A stretch of 22,920 nucleotides of DNA from JBBQKP01 sp038326995 (GTDB lineage Bacteria > Planctomycetota > Phycisphaerae > Tepidisphaerales > Tepidisphaeraceae), in contig JBBQKP010000033.1 of NCBI GenBank assembly GCA_038326995.1, positions 1-22,920 on the forward strand. The letters are read 5' to 3'. The notes beneath the pieces were generated by a model, which worked only from the letters and a program-made list of their open reading frames with translations, ran no database searches and had not been told where the DNA came from. The stretch's first letter is position 1. Each line of letters starts with the position of its first letter. Shown piece after piece: positions 15,278-20,965 of this stretch. The translations under genes and the position numbers were made by a program.

Positions 15278-15856
15278 ATGGATCGCCTTGGTATGAAATT
15301 CAATCTGCTCGATCAAATACAAACCCTCACCGACGACCGCATCGTCGCGGTGAAGGCGGTCTCGCTCGGCGAGGACTATCTGGCCGACCATTTTCCGACC
15401 TTTCCCGTCTTGCCGGGCGTGCTGATGGTCGAGGCGATGGTGCAGGCGGCGGCATGGCTGATTCATCACCGCACGAAGTTCACGTGCAGCGTCGTGGTGC
15501 TGAAAGAAGCAAAAAACGTTCGGTACGGGCAGTTCGTCTCGCCGGGGCAAACGCTTCGCGTCGAGATTGATCTGATCCGATTCGATGAGGGTTTCGCATC
15601 GTTCAAGGCCGTGGGCTTTGTGGTCGAACAGGCGACATCGAATGGTGGGGGGACAAATGGTGGGTCAGGCAATCGGGCCGCGACCGAATCTCAAGCCCTT
15701 GCCGCGCGGCTCGAACTCGTTTTTTTCAATCTCGCCGACAAGGATGCGACTCTGGCGCGGTACGATGCTCCAATGAAAAAATTCACACGCGAGCGGTTCC
15801 AGATCCTGACCTCCAGTGGCATGCGGATGCCGCAATCGGCAGAGGTTTTGATCTAG
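15278..15856 (+). CDS. FabZ-like 3-hydroxyacyl-ACP dehydratase family protein (catalytic residues intact)
   Basis: A 192-residue hotdog-fold protein. A second in-frame ATG lies five codons downstream. The active-site segment DHFPTFPVLPGVLMVEAMVQAAAW matches the FabZ pattern, with catalytic His38, Gly47 after the Pro, and catalytic Glu52. It should dehydrate 3-hydroxyacyl thioesters carried on an ACP, as in fatty acid synthesis. It is longer than FabZ (~150 residues) because of a Gly/Asn/Ser-rich insert at about residues 128-140 (SNGGGTNGGSGNR) and a C-terminal tail with KKFTRERFQILTSSG. This tail and the neighbouring ACP suggest a dedicated acyl pathway rather than housekeeping synthesis. The ACP gene follows after 85 bases, which hold no gene. 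The natural substrate is unknown. Confidence 0.82.
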   Translation: MDRLGMKFNLLDQIQTLTDDRIVAVKAVSLGEDYLADHFPTFPVLPGVLMVEAMVQAAAWLIHHRTKFTCSVVVLKEAKNVRYGQFVSPGQTLRVEIDLIRFDEGFASFKAVGFVVEQATSNGGGTNGGSGNRAATESQALAARLELVFFNLADKDATLARYDAPMKKFTRERFQILTSSGMRMPQSAEVLI

Positions 15857-15941
15857 AATGAGCGGGTGTGATCGGGGCCGAAAATATCGGAACTGACTTT
15901 CGAATCAATTTCCAGCAGCAGAACTTTTCGGAGAACGCAAC

Positions 15942-16322
15942 ATGACCAAAGACGAAGTTTACACCAAAGTGCAACAGGTTCTTGTCGACGCTTTGGGCGT
16001 TGATGATGACGAGATTGTCCCCACGGCAGCGCTAATGGATGATCTCGGTGCGGAAAGCATCGACTTTCTCGATATTCAATTCCGACTCGAGAAGGCGTTT
16101 TCGATCAAGATTCCCAAGGGCGACCTCACGCCCGAAGGTTTGACCAACAATCCCGAGTTCGTGCAGGGCGGGAAGTTCACCGATCGCGGGCTTGCTGAGG
16201 TCGCGTCGCGCATGCCGCTGGCCGACATCGCGCCGCTCAGGGCTGACCCGAAGGTCGAAAACATGAGCAAGCTCTTCACGGTGGATTTCATGACGAAATA
16301 CATTTTCAGCAAAGTCGGCTAA
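15942..16322 (+). CDS. Acyl carrier protein-like protein with C-terminal extension
   Basis: A 126-residue protein. Residues 1-75 form a typical ACP: an acidic helix (KVQQVLVDALGVDDDEIVP), then LMDDLGAESIDFLDIQFRLEKAFSIKIP. Ser39 in the AESID motif replaces the classical DSLD context and is the expected 4'-phosphopantetheine attachment site. From about residue 75 a ~50-residue extension, absent from the ~78-residue housekeeping ACP, includes NNPEFVQGGKFTDRGLAEVASRMP and ends FMTKYIFSKVG. It should carry acyl intermediates for the two flanking hotdog proteins. A GGAG Shine-Dalgarno lies eight bases before the ATG, in contrast to the leaderless look of the first gene. No acyltransferase, ketosynthase or phosphopantetheinyl transferase gene is in the window. 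Confidence 0.88.
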   Translation: MTKDEVYTKVQQVLVDALGVDDDEIVPTAALMDDLGAESIDFLDIQFRLEKAFSIKIPKGDLTPEGLTNNPEFVQGGKFTDRGLAEVASRMPLADIAPLRADPKVENMSKLFTVDFMTKYIFSKVG

Positions 16323-16358
16323 ATCAATTGTTTTTGGAACAGACGGAGCAAAGCCAAG

Positions 16359-16853
16359 ATGCGATGGATGTGGATTGATAAGTTCACGCAGTTCGAAAGC
16401 GGCAAGCGTGCGGTGGCGATCAAGGCGAATTGCCTGGCGGAGGATCATTTGCATGACCTTTACCCGGCTTTTCCCATCGTGCCTCAGAGTCTGTTGATCG
16501 AAGGCATGGCACAGACCGCCGGTCTCCTGGTGGGCGAAACGAACGGGTACAAGGAGAAAGTCGTACTCGCCAAGATCGGCCGGGCGACGTTCGAGCGGCT
16601 GGTTCGCGCGGGCCAGACCGTCGAATTCGAAGCCGTCGTCGAACAGCTCAATCACATCGGCGCCAGCATCTCCGGGGTCATCCGCACCATCAGCGGGCCC
16701 GAAAAGCTGCAGGTCGGCACCATCGAGATGATGTTTTCCCACATCGATAACAACATCAGCGGCACGAAATTCCCCGCCCACAACTTTGTCTTCACAGAAC
16801 ACTTCACCCGAATAGTCACCGCCTTCGGCGAGAAAATTGACGTAAAAATCTGA
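16359..16853 (+). CDS. FabZ-like hotdog protein lacking the usual catalytic histidine
   Basis: A 164-residue protein. The segment HLHDLYPAFPIVPQSLLIEGMAQTAGLLVGE aligns with the FabZ active-site block, but the catalytic His position is Leu34 and the conserved Gly after the Pro is Gln43. Glu48 is kept. Two His residues (30 and 32) lie just upstream and might compensate, but this is not the family pattern. The rest (KEKVVLAKIGRATFERLVRAGQTVEFEAVV) fits the hotdog beta-sheet. It may be a non-dehydrating partner of the upstream hotdog protein, a thioester-binding protein, or an enzyme with altered chemistry. The gene follows the ACP after 36 bases, with a GGAG ten bases before the ATG and a second in-frame ATG at 16368, and appears to end this operon. 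The following 464 bases contain no gene. Confidence 0.8.
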   Translation: MRWMWIDKFTQFESGKRAVAIKANCLAEDHLHDLYPAFPIVPQSLLIEGMAQTAGLLVGETNGYKEKVVLAKIGRATFERLVRAGQTVEFEAVVEQLNHIGASISGVIRTISGPEKLQVGTIEMMFSHIDNNISGTKFPAHNFVFTEHFTRIVTAFGEKIDVKI

Positions 16854-17025
16854 CGATTACTCCAGGAGAAGGCTTTTTCAAATCTTAACTTGCTGCTTCA
16901 AAAAAGTGAACGGGCAGTTGTCCTTATTGTTGTTCACACCTGTCGGAGAAGCCGCCGCCTATTTATCATTACTCGCAACACTTCAGCGAAGGCGACACTT
17001 CAGCCCAATATATCCGCTTCTAAAC

Positions 17026-17115
17026 GAGCCGCGAACGTCAGTAAGCGGTTGCTGATAGTCGGCGTGAACTCTTGACCGCGATTCGCGGAACCCGCTTACC
17101 GCCGTGCGCGGCACG
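17026..17115. repeat. Structured REP-like intergenic element
   Basis: Three nested or adjacent dyads occur here. GTAAGCGG (17041-17048) pairs with CCGCTTAC (17092-17099). Inside it, CCGCGA-T-TCGCGG (17076-17088) is a near-perfect palindrome. Next to it, CGTGC-GCG-GCACG (17103-17115) is a hairpin. The left part (17026-17051) reads QPLTDVRGS on the minus strand. I recall this string recurring in spurious ORFs made from dispersed intergenic repeats in planctomycetes and other phyla, so it is probably a repeat family member. It lies in the 16854-17317 gap, which is otherwise featureless to me. Confidence 0.5.
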
Positions 17116-17317
17116 TTTAATTCCGTCCGCTCTCCCGCTGCTCGACCACGAACTTGTTGCAATCGGCTGAAGTGCAAATAGCGGAATGCCGAGATCGCGG
17201 GATTTTTGGGTCGTTTCAGGTGCTACGACGTGTACGCTCGGCCGAAGAATTACTCTCCAGTTACGTATCCGTCATTATTATGAAAAATGTCAGGGTGAAG
17301 GCTCGAAAAATCACCAG

Positions 17318-17965
17318 TTACTGCGAACGGGCGGCTCTGAGCAGCAGGTCGACGCAAGCAGTCACATGGCGAAGCCGCTCCGCGTCGGTGCGGGCATCAA
17401 CAACACCGTGGATCATTTCGTCCAGATGAGCCCCTTTAAACATGCTCGTCAATTGGTCGGCAGAAACCATCGTGTCTTCGAATTTAAAGTCTCCCTGCTG
17501 CTGCATCTCTTGGAGCACTTCTGCGTAGTGTCGCATTTCTTTCCTGGGGCCGTGTTCGATCAGCATCCGCGTGAGTTCCGGGAATTCACGGCTTTGTGAC
17601 GGCATGGTTCTGCCGCACGCGATGAGCTCCGGGCTTTCGAGAAATCGGAGTAATCGCACACCGCGGTCTATTAAGTACTTGCGTGGATTGGTCTTAAAGC
17701 ACATCGTGTTTGAGGGCGCTTCGAACCGCGGCGTTTGGGAGAAGATGACTTCGCGGAACAGCTCTTCCCGATTCTTGAAGTTCTGATAAACCGTTTGCTT
17801 GGCCACTCCAGCGCGGGCTGCGACGGCGTCAATCGTCATCGACGCCAGACCTGTTTGGCAAAACAGCTCGAAGGCCGCCTGCAGAATATCAGACCGCTTG
17901 CCCAGATCGCGCGGACGACCACTTCGGGGTTTGTGAACACGGAGTTTTGACTTTGTAGACGACAT
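17318..17965 (-). CDS. TetR/AcrR family transcriptional repressor
   Basis: A 215-residue protein starting MSSTKSKLRVHKPRSGRPRD, a basic arm typical of TetR proteins. The DNA-binding domain follows: RSDILQAAFELFCQTGLASMTIDAVAARAGVAKQTVYQNFKNREELFREV, with the helix-turn-helix at about residues 47-66. The C-terminal ligand domain (about 85-215) looks like the AefR/TetR_C type (ELTRMLIEHGPRKEMRHYAEVL). Such proteins bind palindromic operators as dimers and release them when a small ligand binds. The gene diverges from the exporter operon with only 23 bases between the two start codons and an inverted repeat spanning both, so control of the exporter and of itself is very likely. The ligand is unknown, though an exported or toxic compound is a reasonable guess. 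Confidence 0.92.
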   Translation of the reverse strand: MSSTKSKLRVHKPRSGRPRDLGKRSDILQAAFELFCQTGLASMTIDAVAARAGVAKQTVYQNFKNREELFREVIFSQTPRFEAPSNTMCFKTNPRKYLIDRGVRLLRFLESPELIACGRTMPSQSREFPELTRMLIEHGPRKEMRHYAEVLQEMQQQGDFKFEDTMVSADQLTSMFKGAHLDEMIHGVVDARTDAERLRHVTACVDLLLRAARSQ

Positions 17966-17975
17966 AGTCTATTAT
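17947..17975 (+). promoter_or_regulatory. Sigma70-type promoter of the exporter operon (TTGACT, 17 bases, TATTAT)
   Basis: TTGACT (17947-17952) and TATTAT (17970-17975) are separated by the ideal 17 bases. A start near 17982 would leave about seven leader bases before the permease ATG at 17989. The -35 lies inside the tetR coding region. Confidence 0.6.
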
Positions 17976-17998
17976 AAGCGGACAAGCTATGTTGTCTA
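17956..17998. promoter_or_regulatory. Probable TetR operator: inverted repeat spanning both divergent promoters
   Basis: TAGACGACATAG (17956-17967) and CTATGTTGTCTA (17987-17998) are reverse complements at 11 of 12 positions, separated by 19 bases. The left arm extends into a shorter dyad, TAGAC-N6-GTCTA (17956-17971), typical in size for a TetR dimer site. The left arm sits in the exporter promoter spacer and over the tetR start. The right arm overlaps the tetR -35 and the permease start. Confidence 0.6.
17971..17998 (-). promoter_or_regulatory. Divergent tetR promoter (TAGACA, 16 bases, TATAAT)
   Basis: On the minus strand TAGACA (17998-17993) and a consensus TATAAT (17976-17971) are separated by 16 bases. 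TATAAT ends five bases before the tetR ATG, so the transcript is probably leaderless. This promoter overlaps the exporter promoter face to face. Confidence 0.55.
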
Positions 17999-19128
17999 TC
18001 GCTTTTCGCATGCTCGCCGGGGACCGCCTCAAATATCTTGGGCTGATCTTTGGCGTTGCATTTGCCACATTACTGCTTGCCCAGCAGGGCTCCATCTTCG
18101 TCGGCCTGCTGAGCCGGGCGGCCAACCCTGTTTATGATGTTCTTGACGCACAGCTTTGGGTTATGGACAGTCGCGTGAAATATATCGAAGAAGTCGAGCG
18201 TTTGCGAGATGTCGATCTCCTTCGCGTGAGATCGGTGCATGGTGTCGAGTGGGCCGTCCCCTATTACCGAGGCGTGGGGATAGCGCGTACCGAGCGCGAT
18301 GAAGCGAAGCAGGTGCTATTACTCGGTGTAGATGACTCAAGTCTAGTGGGTGCTCCTCGAAAGTTGCTTGTCGGTAATCTGCAAGACCTGCAGTCACCCG
18401 ATTCGGTGCTGATGGATAGTGCCGGGTTCAGCGCGATTTGGCCGGGCGAGCCTCTGGCGGCAGGGAAAATCATCGAGATTAACGATCGTCGCGTTCGGAT
18501 TGCCGGAATTTTTGAAGGCTCTGTCCCCTTCGCTACCTTTCCGGTCATTTACGCCACCTACGGCCAGGCACTTGAGCTTGTTCCACCTACACGCACCAAG
18601 TTGCCTTTCGTGCTGGTTCGAGTGAATCAAAACGCAGACGTGAACAAGGTGGCACAAGCTATTCGCGACCGAACCGGCCTGACGGCAATCACAACCGAGG
18701 ACTTCGCATGGCGATCCGTGCTTTACATTCTTAACAACACCGGCATTCCACAGTCTTTCGGCACGGTGATCATACTGGGCATTATTGTCGGTGCGGTGAT
18801 CGTCGGGCTTACCTTTTACCAGTTCGTTTCAGATAATCTGCGTCAGTTTGGTGTGCTCAAAGCGATTGGCGTATCGAACATTCAGATCATCGGAATGGTG
18901 ACTGGTCAGGCAATACTGATCGGCCTGATCGGCTACGGTCTAGGTATCGGCGCGGCAACAGGCTTTTTCATTTTTGGGAAAGGCGTCGTCGCTCTTCAAG
19001 ACTTTTACTTGTTATGGCAGATCAGCATCGGGATCGCCATTTTGCTTGTCTTTATCATGATCCTCGCGACCGCAGTGGGCGTGAGACGCGTCCTTGTGCT
19101 CGATCCCGCAGTCGTTTTCAAGGGCTGA
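17989..19128 (+). CDS. DevC-like ABC exporter permease (MacB/FtsX-type)
   Basis: A 379-residue inner-membrane protein. An N-terminal transmembrane helix (about residues 14-38, LKYLGLIFGVAFATLLLAQQ) is followed by a large periplasmic domain (about 40-255) and three C-terminal helices (FGTVIILGIIVGAVIVGLTFY, AILIGLIGYGLGIGAATGFFI and ISIGIAILLVFIMILATAVG). LRQFGVLKAIGVSNIQIIGMV, before the second of these, is the FtsX/MacB coupling motif that contacts the ATPase. The overall length and the RxxMLAGDRLKYLGLIFGVAFATLL start fit the DevC family of heterocyst-type exporters better than MacB, which carries its own ATPase domain. It works with the next three genes as a tripartite exporter. Synthesis starts about seven bases after the predicted transcription start. 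Confidence 0.88.
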   Translation: MLSIAFRMLAGDRLKYLGLIFGVAFATLLLAQQGSIFVGLLSRAANPVYDVLDAQLWVMDSRVKYIEEVERLRDVDLLRVRSVHGVEWAVPYYRGVGIARTERDEAKQVLLLGVDDSSLVGAPRKLLVGNLQDLQSPDSVLMDSAGFSAIWPGEPLAAGKIIEINDRRVRIAGIFEGSVPFATFPVIYATYGQALELVPPTRTKLPFVLVRVNQNADVNKVAQAIRDRTGLTAITTEDFAWRSVLYILNNTGIPQSFGTVIILGIIVGAVIVGLTFYQFVSDNLRQFGVLKAIGVSNIQIIGMVTGQAILIGLIGYGLGIGAATGFFIFGKGVVALQDFYLLWQISIGIAILLVFIMILATAVGVRRVLVLDPAVVFKG

Positions 19129-19145
19129 ACAAACTGGTGCTTTTC

Positions 19146-19907
19146 ATGGTCGCAATCGATCCAAAACAAGACCCATTTCCAAACTCTACAGTAGAAGAGT
19201 TGGGAGTCTCCGCTCGCGATGTGGTGATGGAGTTCGGCACCGGTAGCATCCGTCAAAGGGTGCTGCATGAGATTAACTTGACCCTAAAACCGGGTGAGAT
19301 GACTTTCTTAGTCGGTCCGTCCGGTTGCGGAAAAACTACGTTGATTTCGATCTTGTCGTCCATTCTTACACCTACGTCCGGTGATGTACAGATCGGCAAA
19401 ACTAAACTCACGTCGATGGGTAATGGGCAGAAAGTACGCTTCCGACGCAAACATATCGGTTTTATCTTCCAGCAATACAACCTTTTGCCCTATCTCACCG
19501 CCGCCGAGAACGCCGCGGTGACATTAGTCGCTGGCGGCGTATCGCTTGCGAAGGCGTCTCAAGAGGCCGGCGAGATGCTTAAGCATTTAGACATGGGCGA
19601 CCATCAGAACAAGTTTCCTGCCCAGCTATCAGGCGGACAACAGCAGCGAATTTCAATCGTCCGAGCATTACTCCATAAGCCTGATTTTATGGTCTGCGAT
19701 GAACCCACAGCCGCTCTCGATAAAGACTCAGGACATCGTGTGATGGAGCTCTTGAAGCAAGTCGCCTGCGATTCAAAACGTGTCGTCATCGTGGTCACAC
19801 ACGACAATCGAATTTACCCGTTCGCAGACCGCATCATCGAAATGAGCGACGGCCGAATCGTGGGAGATCGTCGCAATTCACCAGACGGACAACAAGAAAA
19901 AGCATGA
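19146..19907 (+). CDS. DevA-like ABC exporter ATP-binding protein
   Basis: A 253-residue protein from the ATG at 19146. The open frame extends back to 19014 inside the permease gene, but the conserved domain begins only at VSARDVVMEFGTG. It has Walker A GPSGCGKTT (57-65), a Q-loop at Gln109 (FIFQQYNLLPYLTA), the signature LSGGQQQR (161-168), Walker B FMVCDEP with Glu186, and the switch His219 (VVTHDNRI). The THDNRIYPFADRIIEMSDGR ending is typical of DevA and LolD/MacB-type ATPases. It would power export with the permease as a homodimer. The gene starts 17 bases after the permease stop without a clear Shine-Dalgarno, so coupling is likely. Its stop overlaps the next start as ATGA. Confidence 0.93.
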   Translation: MVAIDPKQDPFPNSTVEELGVSARDVVMEFGTGSIRQRVLHEINLTLKPGEMTFLVGPSGCGKTTLISILSSILTPTSGDVQIGKTKLTSMGNGQKVRFRRKHIGFIFQQYNLLPYLTAAENAAVTLVAGGVSLAKASQEAGEMLKHLDMGDHQNKFPAQLSGGQQQRISIVRALLHKPDFMVCDEPTAALDKDSGHRVMELLKQVACDSKRVVIVVTHDNRIYPFADRIIEMSDGRIVGDRRNSPDGQQEKA

Positions 19908-20965
19908 AAATCATTCGTTTTATTTTATTGGTCGGCCTTCCAATTCTATCCATCGGACTGATTACTTTTTCTATGTTGGAATCGAGGTCGCGTATTCCAG
20001 ATAAGAAACTTCTTCCTCCTCCTAATTCACCGCCTGTCAGTCCGTTCGGCCATCGTGTCGCGGGGCTTGGCGTGATCGAGCCGCAATCGCGAGTGATCGC
20101 CGTCGGGACAGATGTCGCTGGTACCGTCGCATCCGTGAACGTCAAACCGGGGGATCGCGTGACCAGAGGCCAGCTGCTCTTTGAGATCGAATCGAGCCTA
20201 CTGCGGTCGAGTGTGGAAGTAAGCCGGGCGGGCGTGGAAGCCAGCAGCGCCGCAGAGCAAGTCGCCCAGGCGGATATACTTTCTGCCGAGGCGGGCCTTG
20301 CCGTTAGACAAAGAGAGCTCGAAAATTCCCGCTCATTGCTTGCCCTGCTTGATGCGGTTAGCGATCCGCGTGCCCTGCGTATCGAAGATTTGACGACCCG
20401 TCGGAATAGCGTCGCAACGGCCGCGGTGCGGATTCAGGAGGCGATCTCGACTGTAAGGGCGGCTAAGGCGCGTCGCGATCAGTCTCAGTCACAACTGGCC
20501 GAGGCACGGACGCGACTTCTCGAAGCCGAGGCGCGGTTGGGCAAGACTCGCATCGTCGCACTTCAGGACGCGTCGGTACTGGCGGTAGACATTCGACCCG
20601 GCGAGTTTGCGGCCGCGGGCGTGCTCTCGACGCCGCTCATCAGGCTTGGGGACGTCACCACGCTTCACGTTCGTGTCAGCTTCGACGAAGAGCTTGCTGG
20701 CCTCATCCCCGATTCTCCAGATGGCGTTGCCTATTCACGCGGCAACACTTCTGACGCGATCATACTTCGTCCAGTGCTACGAGAGCCCCTCTCGCGTGAA
20801 AAGCAGAACGTCGCAGGCGGTCGCAACGAGCTCATCGATACGCGCGTAATGCAGTATGTCTTTGTCATCGAATCCACCACCCAGACGCTTTGGGTCGGTC
20901 AACAACTCGACGTCTTCATCAACACTCAGGCCGCGGCGGCGAGCACGCAAAAGGAGTCGCGTTGA
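19904..20965 (+). CDS. DevB-like periplasmic adaptor (HlyD/membrane fusion protein)
   Basis: A 353-residue protein overlapping the ATPase gene by four bases (ATGA). One N-terminal transmembrane helix (about residues 4-24) anchors it in the inner membrane. A Pro-rich linker follows, then GVIEPQSRVIAVGTDVAGTVASVNVKPGDRVTRGQLLFEIE (about 57-97), the first half of the lipoyl-like domain. A long coiled-coil hairpin rich in Ala, Glu, Arg and Gln runs from about 100 to 225, and the second lipoyl half (ALQDASVLAVDIRPGEF) and a beta-barrel (TTLHVRVSFDEEL) complete the adaptor plan. It would bridge the permease and the outer-membrane channel. The final codons overlap the next gene as TTGA. Confidence 0.9.
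   Translation: MKIIRFILLVGLPILSIGLITFSMLESRSRIPDKKLLPPPNSPPVSPFGHRVAGLGVIEPQSRVIAVGTDVAGTVASVNVKPGDRVTRGQLLFEIESSLLRSSVEVSRAGVEASSAAEQVAQADILSAEAGLAVRQRELENSRSLLALLDAVSDPRALRIEDLTTRRNSVATAAVRIQEAISTVRAAKARRDQSQSQLAEARTRLLEAEARLGKTRIVALQDASVLAVDIRPGEFAAAGVLSTPLIRLGDVTTLHVRVSFDEELAGLIPDSPDGVAYSRGNTSDAIILRPVLREPLSREKQNVAGGRNELIDTRVMQYVFVIESTTQTLWVGQQLDVFINTQAAAASTQKESR
20951..20956 (+). promoter_or_regulatory. Shine-Dalgarno (AAGGAG) selecting a TTG start at 20962
   Basis: AAGGAG inside the end of the adaptor gene lies five bases before the TTG at 20962. The TTG overlaps the adaptor stop (TTGA) and begins a lipoprotein signal peptide, so it is preferred over the upstream in-frame start at 20890. 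Confidence 0.65.

Noticed and set aside
16983..17177. 64-codon minus-strand open frame in the intergenic gap
   Set aside because: It runs through the REP-like element, and its QPLTDVRGS segment is best explained as a translation of a non-coding repeat.
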